Source: Pieris napi (taxonomy: Eukaryota; Arthropoda; Insecta; Lepidoptera; Pieridae). Taken from it: a stretch of 64,000 nucleotides of DNA. The notes beneath the pieces are model-generated. The model saw nothing but the letters and a program-made list of their open reading frames with translations, did not search any database and had not been told where the DNA came from. The DNA lies in the NCBI RefSeq assembly GCF_905475465.1, contig NC_062249.1, forward strand, positions 6,274,501-6,338,500, read 5' to 3'. Below, in pieces: positions 22,307 through 32,300 of this stretch (positions within the stretch are counted from its first letter, which is position 1; each line of letters opens with the position of its first letter). Made by a program: the position numbers and the translations under genes.

Positions 22307-22345
22307 ACTTTAATACGCGTTTACTCCCCTACTCTTTCACTCTTT

Positions 22346-22382
22346 TACTGACTACATTTATTACTATCAATTCATATTTATA
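22346..22382 (-). promoter_or_regulatory. TATA + initiator promoter of left protease gene
   Basis: On the minus strand TATAAATA (22375-22382) is followed by the arthropod initiator TCAGTA (22346-22351). The distance from the first T of the box to the initiator A is 33 bp, which is the textbook spacing. The start codon is about 43 bp further on. Confidence 0.7.
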
Positions 22383-22491
22383 CCAATGTATTTAAACACA
22401 CATAATATGATCTCAACATAAGTAATGAGTCTCTTTGTAAAAAAAGTAATGAAGGTAAATAAAAACCATGTCATATTCGATTACATTATAT

Positions 22492-22497
22492 TTTATT
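22492..22497 (-). terminator. Poly(A) signal after capsid gene
   Basis: AATAAA on the minus strand, about 35 bp beyond the capsid stop codon. It is the first good signal I see after the closely packed ATPase-to-capsid gene run. Confidence 0.55.
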
Positions 22498-22532
22498 ATT
22501 CTTAATATCATAATAATTACATAAGTGATTGC

Positions 22533-23846
22533 TTAACTACTATAATCCACACATACATTTCTGTTCTTATCTATTTCTATAATATTTGAAAACTCTGCGT
22601 AAACTACACAGTTAATTGTTTCAGTCAATGCGCTCTCGAATCTTACTTCCATTCTTACACTACCATGGCGTACAAGATTCCAATGCACATTAGAGTTAGC
22701 CGACAAGTCAGGTGTTAAATCAAAAGCTAGTAAACAGTATCCATTTGAATATTGTTCCCTCGATATTCCATTACCTTCGTTAAGAAAATGTATACCGGTG
22801 CCTGAGTACAGGGTGTGGTATGCGCTAGTAAATACATCGTTTGGAAATGATGGTTGTAACGATTTTGAAGGTATCTGTTGACCATCTATATATAGGCTAA
22901 ATGAGCAAATACCAAAATTTTCAAAGTTGAAAGGATTTTTAACATAACTACCGTTGAATGCTGTATTATTCACAAAACCTATAATACATCTCTTAGGAAC
23001 CTGTCCTAAAAATATATTGTCCAGTGTTTTACCCTGCACACCAGCTGGTATGGTCAGAACTTTCACTTCACCTCTTGTAATAGGATATTTAGCCGTAGTA
23101 GTGGCAAGAACCTTTTGATGAGCTATTAGTATTGATGGATTAATTTTTGCTCTGCGTATTATTAAAGTTGCATCTGTTATACAGACTTTGTACTTATTAT
23201 CTGCATTCTGTGACATGAGGTTAAATGTTTCTCTCGATCTAACTAATTTTATAGATAATTCGACCCCGTTCATGAGGAATTTATCTTGATTGAATATATC
23301 CCCATGTAAATGCCCAATCATTTCAACATCCTTTCCATCCTTTGAAAGTTGTTGTCTTTTGTAAAAGCCCTTGTTTGCCTCATTAGTTTCATTCATTTTA
23401 CCAGCTGTATCCTCGTACCACAAACCACATGTCAAATGTGATTGTTTGGCGGATGATGAATAATTTAATAGAGTTTCTATGAAAGCGCGATATGCATAAG
23501 TATTATTTGGGGGTGACACAAGTTTTTGGTTTAGGTAAACATCCAATTGGTTAAATAAAGAATGTAACCAATTATTGACTGGTGCCACTACATTAGCTGC
23601 ATTAACTGCAGAACCGTCTTGATTTTTAATTTGAGCCTTGAGATGGAGTAGTGTATGCGAAAGGTCTATGTAGTCATCTCCTGTACCAGGTACTTGGAAT
23701 TCGATAGGTCCATCATCACTTAATGAAGAAATTGGTTTGTAATGTATCCAGTGTCCATATTCGATACTTGTTTGTGTGGAAGGAAGAGCAAACAGATCCA
23801 ATTCAGATTTAACGCACTCACATGAATGATTATGAATAAATGACAT
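22533..23846 (-). CDS. MCP: Polinton major capsid protein (double jelly-roll)
   Basis: The 437-residue protein matches the Polinton major capsid family, met in databases as C. elegans F54H12.2-like. It has the hallmark start with a paired-Cys CECVKSELDLF and a QTSIEYGHW motif. An IEFQVPGTGDDYIDLSHTLL strand region and YAYRAFIETLLNYSSSAK follow. These proteins fold as two jelly rolls and build the icosahedral shell as trimers. Length is normal and the frame is unbroken. The last ~160 codons lie in the left TIR and are therefore duplicated at the right end without a start. The start ATG lies 5 bp after the upstream gene's stop. Confidence 0.93.
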   Translation of the reverse strand: MSFIHNHSCECVKSELDLFALPSTQTSIEYGHWIHYKPISSLSDDGPIEFQVPGTGDDYIDLSHTLLHLKAQIKNQDGSAVNAANVVAPVNNWLHSLFNQLDVYLNQKLVSPPNNTYAYRAFIETLLNYSSSAKQSHLTCGLWYEDTAGKMNETNEANKGFYKRQQLSKDGKDVEMIGHLHGDIFNQDKFLMNGVELSIKLVRSRETFNLMSQNADNKYKVCITDATLIIRRAKINPSILIAHQKVLATTTAKYPITRGEVKVLTIPAGVQGKTLDNIFLGQVPKRCIIGFVNNTAFNGSYVKNPFNFENFGICSFSLYIDGQQIPSKSLQPSFPNDVFTSAYHTLYSGTGIHFLNEGNGISREQYSNGYCLLAFDLTPDLSANSNVHWNLVRHGSVRMEVRFESALTETINCVVYAEFSNIIEIDKNRNVCVDYSS

Positions 23847-23851
23847 TATGA

Positions 23852-24313
23852 TTAGTTTGAAAATATATCCTTGGAAATATTAATATTTTTGTTCCTTGTT
23901 TTCTTTGAAGCGCCTTTCACTTTGAGGGGTGAAACTCGAATGAGCTCATTACAATATTTTCGTCTCTTATTAACACCCGATCCAGTCATAAGTTTATCAA
24001 TTTTGGTATCAACTTTGCGTTTAAGGTTAGAACTAGCCTCTTTCAATCGATTTTTAATGGATTCTTTAATAGGACGACTAGCTACAACATCTGACAAAAG
24101 CCCAATACCGCTGTTAAGTGCTTCTTTTCCAATCACCTTAGCACCACTAGTGAGTAAAGGTAGCACACTTCGAAATAACCCCCCAAGAAAACTTCCGATA
24201 CCATGACCACGTTGATGTAAGGCTCCTTTGTAGATTACATTTATACCAGACCCAGCTTGTTGCGAATAATAATGTTCATAAGGACATATAAAAGTTTCTT
24301 GAGGTGTATACAT
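23852..24313 (-). CDS. Small basic pVI/pX-like virion protein
   Basis: This 153-residue protein has a Gly-rich amphipathic stretch near residues 35-60 (GHGIGSFLGGLFRSVLPLL), a second helix, and a Lys/Arg-rich C-terminal half (LKRKVDTKIDK, NKRRKY, KKTRNKN). Proteins with this GIGSFLGGLF block sit beside the capsid gene in many Polintons and adintovirus-like elements. They are compared with adenovirus internal proteins such as pVI (membrane-active helix) and pX (basic core). A role in membrane disruption or genome condensation is therefore likely but inferred. The 19-bp and 5-bp gaps to its neighbours fit a structural cluster. Confidence 0.7.
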   Translation of the reverse strand: MYTPQETFICPYEHYYSQQAGSGINVIYKGALHQRGHGIGSFLGGLFRSVLPLLTSGAKVIGKEALNSGIGLLSDVVASRPIKESIKNRLKEASSNLKRKVDTKIDKLMTGSGVNKRRKYCNELIRVSPLKVKGASKKTRNKNINISKDIFSN

Positions 24314-24332
24314 TTTAAAAAGGAAATATAGA

Positions 24333-25085
24333 TTATATTTTTTTAAAATGAAGTTTCACACACGATGTACCGTATTGAAATGGTACCGCATTTCCCGTGG
24401 TTGTTCTTATATCTATCTCAATAACATCAAATTCTCTTCTCATTACCGGTAAATAATGTGGTGGTGAAAATATATGCATTTTATTTGAACCATATATGTA
24501 TTTAGCAGGATCTAAGGGTATAATTCTCAATAGGGGTGTCATGACATCACCAACAATTTGTGGTTCTATAATATCGCAATACACAAATAATTGTGATGGT
24601 AACCCCAAATGTAGATTAGCAGGGCGTTTACCGATATTATGATTTACTAAATTGGTATCTGGCTCAAATCCAAGTTGAAAGCTCAAATTAGGTGATAGAG
24701 ATAGTGAAATTATTGATGGATCCTTTACTGCAACAGAGACAAACTTTGACACGGTGTCCTGACGAAAACTAACTTTCTCTTTCGAATTTAAAGCAATAAG
24801 AATATTTTGTATATTATCATAGTTGGTGGCTGGTATATGGTTCTTATACATTAGTGTGGTCTCTTCATTATTGATGGTAGTTTTTTTACTTATGTATATG
24901 ATATTTTCATGTTCTTGCACGGAGAACATAGTAGAGGGATATTGAAACTCAACTATACCTACCATCCATTCTCCTTCTAATGTAATGGCTTTAGGTAGTT
25001 TTGTAGAAAAATTTGATGTCATATTTCCCGGGAAATATTGTGTGGAACTATTGCTGAGTAAAGTTAAATAGAAACTTTCCTTCAT
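24333..25085 (-). CDS. mCP: Polinton minor capsid (penton-like) protein
   Basis: The 250-residue protein begins KESFYLTLLSNSSTQYFPGN and continues with TSNFSTKLPKAITLEGEW and VGIVEFQYPS. These blocks identify the Polinton minor capsid family, a single jelly roll that fills the five-fold vertices. It stays open to the stop. Its ATG overlaps the integrase stop as ATGA, so the two reading frames share 4 bp. Position next to the basic protein and major capsid gene is as in other Polintons. Confidence 0.88.
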   Translation of the reverse strand: MKESFYLTLLSNSSTQYFPGNMTSNFSTKLPKAITLEGEWMVGIVEFQYPSTMFSVQEHENIIYISKKTTINNEETTLMYKNHIPATNYDNIQNILIALNSKEKVSFRQDTVSKFVSVAVKDPSIISLSLSPNLSFQLGFEPDTNLVNHNIGKRPANLHLGLPSQLFVYCDIIEPQIVGDVMTPLLRIIPLDPAKYIYGSNKMHIFSPPHYLPVMRREFDVIEIDIRTTTGNAVPFQYGTSCVKLHFKKI

Positions 25086-26182
25086 TGTAGATTTTTAATA
25101 TTCGACAGCAAGACCCAAGAATTAAATTTGTTAGGATATCCTTTCCATTTAACTAATACTTCCTTTCTAATACCGCTTTTACGTGATCTGATGATTTTAT
25201 CAATTTTATATTCGGAAGTGGGGGAAAAAGTTATTTTTTGTAATTCTTTTTCATAAAAAGTTCCTGTTATTGATTCATTTTCTAAGTCGTTTAAAGTGTA
25301 TACAACCCACGGGGAACGATCTATAATCGAAGTAATGATAAAAATTTCATTACTCCAATTACTTTCATAACCTTTTTGAAAAACATGTTTGTATTTTGTA
25401 ATTCTTACATAGTCACCAACGTTAAACTTAGGTACTTTGTTTAAACTTGAAATATAAGTCTTTTCATCATAATATAAATTCCGCCAAACTTCCATAATGT
25501 TTTCCATTTTAACATCACATGGTCTCATCTTGATACTAGAGTGCACACTGTGATTATAAGAACTAACCAAATCTTGTAAAATATCTATATAGCGATAAGT
25601 ATTCTTATGTGTAAAATAACGCCACATTTTCATTTTCAATGTTCTCTGAAATCGTTCTACTATACTTGCCTTTATATCTGGATTATTTGTAGTGTAATAA
25701 TTTATATTTTTACGTTTTAAATAAGTTTGGACATCCTTAGATACAAATTCCGTACCCTTGTCTGATTGAATATGTCTAGGAACAGTTTTAGCTTCATCAA
25801 AGATGCTAGTAAAACACGTTTTTATTGTGCATGAATCCTTCTTTTTCATTGCTCTAACATAAGCATACTTACTAAAGGCGTCAATAACACACAAAATATA
25901 TTTATATCCATCATTATATTCTATGTAAGTTCTTAAATCACTTAAATCAGCTTGCCACAATTCATTAATATTTGATAAAATATATTTATTACGTGGGAAT
26001 TTTTTTATAACCGGTTTATGTAATGTATATGTTTCTTGAGACTGCAACCATTTTGAAACGTCACTTTTTGAGATTTTTCCATTCATTGCCTTTGTTAACT
26101 TATTGACACTGCTGTAACCAGCTGGATGTGAAATATCATAATAGATGCGATGTAACTCTAATACGGGGTCCATTTCTCCCAA
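25082..26182 (-). CDS. INT: Retroviral-type DDE integrase with chromodomain
   Basis: The 366-residue protein would insert the linear element DNA. The rve catalytic core shows Asp79 (WQADLSDL), Asp141 (QSDKGTEF) and Glu176 (VERFQRTLK), with 34 residues between the last two. A C-terminal chromodomain occupies about residues 322-366 (EVLVKWKGYPNKFNSWV); in related integrases this reads histone marks and guides site choice. The first 60 residues look like a zinc-binding or helical N-domain but lack an obvious HHCC set. Met4 is an alternative start. The 5' end overlaps the preceding gene by 25 bp and the 3' end overlaps the minor capsid gene by 4 bp. Confidence 0.95.
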   Translation of the reverse strand: MGEMDPVLELHRIYYDISHPAGYSSVNKLTKAMNGKISKSDVSKWLQSQETYTLHKPVIKKFPRNKYILSNINELWQADLSDLRTYIEYNDGYKYILCVIDAFSKYAYVRAMKKKDSCTIKTCFTSIFDEAKTVPRHIQSDKGTEFVSKDVQTYLKRKNINYYTTNNPDIKASIVERFQRTLKMKMWRYFTHKNTYRYIDILQDLVSSYNHSVHSSIKMRPCDVKMENIMEVWRNLYYDEKTYISSLNKVPKFNVGDYVRITKYKHVFQKGYESNWSNEIFIITSIIDRSPWVVYTLNDLENESITGTFYEKELQKITFSPTSEYKIDKIIRSRKSGIRKEVLVKWKGYPNKFNSWVLLSNIKNLQ

Positions 26183-26925
26183 TCACTTTTGTTTCTCAAT
26201 TTATTGATGTGTTTAGATTGTGTTGGAGTTGGGGAAACCTCAGTTTGTGATTCTTGAATCAATGTTTTATCTTTACTATTAAGGTCAGATATATATTTGA
26301 TTCTTTTCAGATTACCAATGTATGTTAGCGGTGTATTTATATCATTTAAAAACTTGGCGAATATTTCCCAACCGATTGGATCAGATCTCTTCGAGGGTCG
26401 TAAGATGTCATTCACTAAATCTATAATATTACTCCCTGGTATTTCTTGTCCACTAATGAAAACTGTTCCATTTTTATTCCATTGCAATTGATCTGTTTTA
26501 TTTACTATTGTATCCATCAATAATTCACCCCTCCTCATATAAGTTTTAGGAATTAATTTTAATATTTCTTTTGGTTGTAACCCATATGCGATGTCTTCAC
26601 CCGTTGGGAGTTGTTTAACATTTAGCATTTTTTCATTTTCACTAGTAGTTATATTATTGATGTTCCGGTTTTCATTAGTATTATCATTTATTACCTTTTC
26701 AGTTATTGTTATTTCTTGAGGTTGACGTTCTTCCATGGAGTAATGTAAGTATCTTTGTAAAATTTGTAGATAAAGCGCCCATTTTTCGCGATCATCCAAT
26801 TTACTTGATATAATTTTTTCCATTTCTAAATCCAATCTACTTTGCGGTGTTGCTTTATTTTCATTCTGATGTTTAAGTTTATCAATAAAGTCTTGCTCAA
26901 CAAGAAGCATTTTTTTTGTGTTCAT
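26158..26925 (-). CDS. Conserved Polinton protein, unknown function
   Basis: A 255-residue protein. The N-terminal third is charged and likely coiled-coil (QDFIDKLKHQNENK, EKWALYLQILQRYL). The middle is Asn/Glu-rich and probably disordered. A better-ordered C-terminal half follows (GLQPKEILKLIPKTYMRRG, GTVFISGQEIPGSNIIDLV, RPSKRSDPIGWEIFAKFLND). I recognise this C-terminal block as recurring between the integrase and the ATPase in animal Polintons, but know no assigned role. Its ATG overlaps the previous stop (ATGA, 4 bp). A structural or scaffolding job would fit its neighbours; that is a guess. Confidence 0.75.
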   Translation of the reverse strand: MNTKKMLLVEQDFIDKLKHQNENKATPQSRLDLEMEKIISSKLDDREKWALYLQILQRYLHYSMEERQPQEITITEKVINDNTNENRNINNITTSENEKMLNVKQLPTGEDIAYGLQPKEILKLIPKTYMRRGELLMDTIVNKTDQLQWNKNGTVFISGQEIPGSNIIDLVNDILRPSKRSDPIGWEIFAKFLNDINTPLTYIGNLKRIKYISDLNSKDKTLIQESQTEVSPTPTQSKHINKLRNKSDWEKWTPY

Positions 26926-27257
26926 TGTGATTTATTAAAACAACTTACAAGGGTACTTAGAATTGTACCCAAAATTATGGGAAGAAAGGACCCTCCTTTT
27001 TGTATTAATATATTTTTCCTGTATTCAAAACTTTTTCCTTTACTGATCAGATTACGTAAGAGATTTTTAATTTTTTTTAATTTTGTTTTTGTATTCTCTT
27101 TTAAAGGTACTTTTCCTTGTAAAACATTGTGAATACATTCACATATACAGTTAATTTCTTGATTATTACAAGACTTCAGTAATATCCTACGATGTTTGGG
27201 TTTTAATTTATGTAAAGCTGATAACAATTCCTTATGCGTTGTTATTCGTTGATACAT
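26922..27257 (-). CDS. Small basic Polinton protein with hydrophobic C-terminus
   Basis: A 111-residue protein. It is Lys/Arg-rich and opens with helical sequence (LLSALHKLKPKHRRILLKSC). A Cys-rich CNNQEINCICECI segment, a basic middle, and a C-terminal RKNILIQKGGSFLPIILG followed by a hydrophobic tail complete it. The QKGGSFLPIILG type of ending recurs in Polinton proteins at this position and could be a membrane-active or capsid-lining segment. No function is established to my knowledge. It lies 14 bp after the ATPase stop and overlaps the next gene by 4 bp. Confidence 0.7.
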   Translation of the reverse strand: MYQRITTHKELLSALHKLKPKHRRILLKSCNNQEINCICECIHNVLQGKVPLKENTKTKLKKIKNLLRNLISKGKSFEYRKNILIQKGGSFLPIILGTILSTLVSCFNKSQ

Positions 27258-27271
27258 GGTTCATTACTGAC

Positions 27272-27916
27272 TTAGAGTGGCTGATTACAAAGATACTTAT
27301 ACCTTTTCATAGGAACATATATTGTACAAAAATTACTAGATTCAAATATTTTAGATTTTATGCGGCGAGCATCATCAGTGTTTTGTTTCAAATCAATCAT
27401 TAAATAACCATGAGCTTCTTTAGTAGCATCGGTATATGAATCTTCAATAAACTTCGTGTCTTCCGGTGAAACTTGTCTAGCTAGAAATCGTATTTGAGTT
27501 TTGTCACGGGGATTTTTAAAATAAATAATATAACTTGAATTAAGTGAAATGTCGCGCTGTCCTCTTCCTTGATGAAATAAGTTTTGGGTTATGTAAAAAA
27601 CACTCAAATTTCTATGGTGACTACCTTTTGTAAATATATCAACAACTCGACCATCAGATTCCCTCATTAAGTCATCTATTATAATCAAATGTGGATTTTT
27701 ACCATCAAACATATGCAATTCCGGTAGTCCTTGGTGGTAATTTACTCCAGGTATATTATATAGCGGCTGCATTTCATCATAACACCATGTTATTTCTAAA
27801 AAAATCTCATTACATATACTACTTTTATGCTTAATGAAATTTGCAACAAAGTTAGATTTTCCACATCCACTAGGTCCTGCTACGATGGCAGCAAAGGGAT
27901 GAATAAAATGAATCAT
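27272..27916 (-). CDS. ATP: Genome-packaging ATPase (A32/FtsK-HerA type)
   Basis: The product would pump the element's DNA into the capsid. Starting from the ATG at 27916 it has 214 residues. They include a Walker A GPSGCGKS (residues 14-21), a Walker B LIIIDDLM (Asp81-Asp82), a sensor-like FYITQNLFHQG, and the arginine-rich region PRDKTQIRFLARQ. The open frame extends 63 bp upstream to a TTG (27979), but the first ATG lies directly before the usual start of the fold (HPFAAIVAGP), so I chose it. A short 5' exon, as in the two genes upstream, cannot be excluded. It leads the close-packed run of seven genes. Confidence 0.9.
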   Translation of the reverse strand: MIHFIHPFAAIVAGPSGCGKSNFVANFIKHKSSICNEIFLEITWCYDEMQPLYNIPGVNYHQGLPELHMFDGKNPHLIIIDDLMRESDGRVVDIFTKGSHHRNLSVFYITQNLFHQGRGQRDISLNSSYIIYFKNPRDKTQIRFLARQVSPEDTKFIEDSYTDATKEAHGYLMIDLKQNTDDARRIKSKIFESSNFCTIYVPMKRYKYLCNQPL

Positions 27917-28071
27917 TATTTTTTGACTTCTGTCTTCTTCAGGGAAAGGAATAAAACTAAGTTGATATTTTAAAAACAATTTATTTATATGAAATATACA
28001 AAAAATGTAAGTGTTATATCACAATATTAATGTACAGTACACGTTTATACATTATACATGTACAAAACAAA

Positions 28072-28077
28072 TTTATT
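28072..28077 (-). terminator. Poly(A) signal after DNA polymerase gene
   Basis: AATAAA on the minus strand, about 42 bp beyond the polymerase stop codon. It separates the polymerase unit from the ATPase cluster. Confidence 0.55.
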
Positions 28078-28118
28078 TTACATAAAAATTTACAATTTGT
28101 TATATTTACAATACTTAA

Positions 28119-31100
28119 TTACATACTATTGATTTGGTAATGACCTATAGGTAACGTATCGATTTTGTTTGGTAAAATGTACCGCTTTGTGTCATTAAAA
28201 GATAAACACACCTTATTTATTTCCTGTGTAAAAATTTTATGTTTTAATGATCTAAACCGATACATTTTACAATGCTGTACGTTTTTATTAAACAAACATG
28301 ACTTATAATTATCCAACGTTAATTTTTTAGTGACACATTTGTTAACACCCTTCGCCTTAGTAATAATTTTATCATCTACCTGTAATGCATACATTTTTGA
28401 TCGCAAACCCACAAATTCTGTAAAGATTTTACCACAATTTTCATCTTTGAAATAACCTAATTTTTTCTTATTTACTTGAGGAAAATTAAAAACATTGTTT
28501 GGATTATAATCTGATGTATCGAAATGTGTACAAATGTCTGGCTTTATATCATTATAAAAGTTACTAGTAAATATTTGATAAATGAGACTGTCAGTATCAG
28601 TATACAGTAGTTTCAGATTTGAAGTAAATTTCTCTTTCATGTAATTATAGTGGAAATCATACATCAGCGTTTTAGATATATCTAATATACAAAATCCGAG
28701 ATAAATAGGTTTATTATAAATTAATTTCATTTTGTTTAATTGAATTGCAACAAGACTATCAGAAAATATTGAAACACTGTGAAAATGTGGTTGAGCAATT
28801 AGATCCCCAGCCCCCAATACTTTGCCCCTATTTTCCCAGTGGGTTAACAGTTTAACGTTAACTCGTTTCTCAATATTTTCCATAGTCTTACCAAAAACTG
28901 CGTTGTTCATGAGTTTATAGAAATCTTTCTCAAAATCAGAATTAGCTCGAGTTCTTAATTGTGTATTAAGGTCTATATAGTTCTTTAACCATGGACTCTG
29001 CTTAAATTTTAATATTCTATAAACTTTTAATAATTTTAAACCCATTTTCAAACATTGAATTAAATTTCGATAATGAATAATATATTTGGATTTATTTTTT
29101 AAGTTTGGAATCAATCTAATTTCCTTAGCGTCCCCAACTGGTATATTTTCTGGACAAAGAGGTAAATCTGAATGTTTATCATGTAAATCCACCGGATACT
29201 CCAGATCTACTTCTAAGATAAAACCTATATCTGATGAACAACTAACATTAAAATCTGTATCAGCACTAACCCACTCAAAACCACCTGTAGGTAGATATTG
29301 TGACATTGCCCAACCATATAGATTATTGGCATCGAAATACATTAAGAATGACTCTTTATCTTTCGCATTATAGTCAGACATGTAAACATTATTTGCTTTT
29401 GCATAGCGAGTGCTACATTGCGAAACACCACCACGAATTCCTGATTTAATAAAAGCAATCATATCTATATCAGAAAGTAATTCAATCTCTGTTTTAGTAT
29501 GTTTTAACATAGCATCCCAACTTAATCCAGGTGCTGTATAGTAATGAGCCGGGTCTAAATCGTACGTTTTAATGCAAACACGCCTAAAATTTTCAAAAAT
29601 ATCTGCTAACAATAAAACATCAGTTTTTAAATAAAGATTTGAATAATCCAACATATTTTTACAATTGAAATGATTCCAAACATCTTTGGCATGGTTGTAA
29701 TCTTCATTAGAAATAATGGAATCTGTGAGACTACTGTAAAAGTGTGGAAGATCTGGAAGTTGATTGTAGTTTAATGTATCAAAATCTTTAATAAATTCAT
29801 ATGGAAATACACCTTTTTTAGTCAGCCGTTTAAAGTCTTCTGAATTGGGAAAGCATTTTGATAATTCATTAAAATTATTTTTTGTTAAATTTTTTGCTAA
29901 AGTATCTAAGCTACTGGGTAAAAATTTTAGGGAATCCACAAAACGTAAAGTTACATTACTGTTATTGATTTTAAGAACCTTTGAAAATGATATGTATTTT
30001 TCTTTGTTTTGTGGGAGAACTTCTACCTGACCTTCATCAAAGTTTAAGGCATGTACGATAAAATGTGCATCATAATGGCTTAAATTGTGCAAGAAGACTG
30101 GTATAGTGTAAGGTACTCTAAATTTTTCTGAACAAACTTTATGTATGACCCCAACAAATTCCCCAGTAAACCAATCGTGGTAAATCATTGAATTCCCACA
30201 CAAAGTTTTATTACAAATATAACAATGAATAGATTTGCTAACTATATCTTGCTGAATTGGTGATATTTTATTAGCAACTTTTTGGAAACCAATTTTTTTA
30301 ACAATTGTTGTCAAATTATCTTTCAGGGTTTCCATAAATTTTAAAGCACAGTTTTCACCAGTATATGTTACATATTTAGACAATTTATCATCGTATGAGC
30401 ATTTAATGTAGTATCCAAAACTATACACATTATGTTTTTGTACATTTATTGTATGTGATTTTGAAGGATCGTTTGAACATGATGCTAAGGGACTTAAAAA
30501 AGCCTCAAAATCCGCATATATAACAAAAGGTAACATCAATTTACGTTGAAATTTATCAAAACTTAATTTATTTTCAGATACAATATCGCCCCACCAATTT
30601 TTTTTATTTTTATCTACGCTTGGTATTTGTGTACAAATATGTCTGCAATCATTTTTTTGATGGTTATTTAAACGTTCAGATGTTGAAAAATATTGTAAAC
30701 AAAAGTCACATAGATATATAGCTTCCTTGGATTTCGAAACTTGACTACTTATTAATCGTGACATATTTTTTATATAACAATAATGACCGATTTTACCCTG
30801 TGTCAAATATAGTAAATTTATATGAGTCTGCATTTTATTCTTTGTAAAATACAATGGCCCAACAATACAATGCTTTTTTCTTTGTTCATTATATTCTAAC
30901 CCAAAAACATTAATGCTTATATTATTAAGACTTTCAATTTTGTGTATATCCTTTAATTTGACTGGAAATTTAATATTACCGAACTTTAATTTATGACTGT
31001 ATTTGGTGTATGATGATACTCTATCCGAATTTTTATGAATTGGAAATAAAGCAGATAACAGTGCCCACTTAAAACAGGCGTCATCAGTGTTTTTAACATT

Positions 31101-32104
31101 TATCACAGCTTTTTTTATTTTTATATCATGTGGTAACTCAATAAAGGATTTTCCTCTTAAAGGGTTAAATTGATTTAAATTCATATCCAAATGTAAAAAT
31201 TTTTTCAGACTCCACCCACTATCCTTTCTCTCGAATGAATTTATATAGTTTATTAGAGATTTCGTGAGAGTTGTATAAAATATATTTAAATCATCACCAA
31301 TACAAACAATAAAATTCATTGATTGGAAATCAAAAGTGTTGTTAATGTTTTTTGTCTCCTGAACAAAGTCACCATATAAAATGAAATTTATTTTTAAAAT
31401 TGTATGATCTTCTATAGATTTATTTATTATTGTAAATATTGTATCTTTGACAGATGCAAGAAATAACTCTGGTGTCTCAAACTGTAAATCATTTTGATTT
31501 TCTGAAGTTACTCTATAGGTTATTATTCTATTACCGAACGCAGTCTCAATTATCTTAACATTGGGTTTTATTGAATGTTGTTTTTTATTTACATTATTTT
31601 TATGTGCATTGCTCCTTAGATGATTAGTGAAATATTTTTTGGAAACATTTCTATTACAAATACAGCAAAATTTCATGTTAAAATTATTACCTTCATTCGA
31701 TGTTGATTGCTCTTGTGAAGACCGTGAAAGATCCATGTTCGATCCAGATTTTATTCTTTTGATGTCAGCAGAGTTAATATCAACAGCTGCTTTCCTTTTA
31801 GTTCCACGACCCATTTGATCAACCCTGTCGAATAAAATTTTATTATATTTAACTGTTAGAAATGCGAATAGAGAAATAAAAAAAAAAATTAAATATATAT
31901 AGAAAATATGATTATTAAATATACTCACAGTTTCCCATCGAATTCATCACATAGCACCATCATTCTTTGATCATAAAATGGGTGATTTAAATCATTTCTT
32001 TCTATTTCATCACAAACGTTGAAAAGTTCAATTGTATCAATGGATAAGCTTTCAAATTCATGATCCATTTCATCAAAAAAAACACTAACACATTCTTGAG
32101 ACAT
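28119..32104 (-). CDS. POLB: Protein-primed DNA polymerase B, two exons
   Basis: Replicates the linear element from its protein-primed ends. Proposed exons are 32104-31929 and 31824-28119, with a 104-bp intron (donor GTGAGT at 31928, CAG acceptor ending at 31825). Joining them keeps one frame, giving about 1293 residues. Without splicing, the first exon ends at a TGA and the long frame would start in a hydrophobic, phenylalanine-rich intron translation. Visible features (spliced numbering) are an acidic N-terminus, a nuclear-signal-like RGTKRK, a C2H2 finger (about 112-133), a second finger (YLCDFC..H), exonuclease YADFEAFL (~494), motif A DANNLYGWAM (~889), motif B KLMNNAVFGK (~1028) and motif C YTDTDSLIYQ (~1130). 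All catalytic carboxylates are present. The splice is inferred from sequence only. Confidence 0.92.
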
Positions 32105-32186
32105 TGTATATATGTATTTGTTTCACAACTGTTTTTTGTCTCACACTTTTAACCTTAATGCGCAAAGGTCTTCAACAAAAAGCACA

Positions 32187-32222
32187 ATGATTGACTTTGT
32201 ACAATGCAACATAGTATTTATA
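32187..32222 (-). promoter_or_regulatory. TATA promoter of the polymerase gene
   Basis: TATAAATA lies on the minus strand at 32215-32222, about 110 bp before the proposed first ATG (32104). A start site near 32187 is expected from spacing. The initiator match there is weak. Confidence 0.5.
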
Positions 32223-32300
32223 CTAATGGAAAACTGAAACATTACTTAATTATATAAACATATGGTATTAAAATCTGAAGCATGAAGAAACTAAATGAAA

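Larger units (their letters stand above)
21342..23002. repeat. Left terminal inverted repeat (~1,661 bp)
   Basis: It is complementary to 33284-34936. It contains the terminal hairpin, a 32-base A run (24 T in the right copy, which accounts for the whole 8-bp length difference), the protease gene with its promoter, and the last ~160 codons of the capsid gene. It also has three TTAGG-type units (CCTAA on this strand) near 21730. The inner boundary falls inside the capsid gene; weak similarity continues for another 10-15 bp. Confidence 0.93.

Noticed and set aside
31825..31928. Hydrophobic N-terminal membrane segment of the polymerase
   Set aside because: It is better explained as translation of an intron bounded by GTGAGT and CAG, with an in-frame upstream exon.
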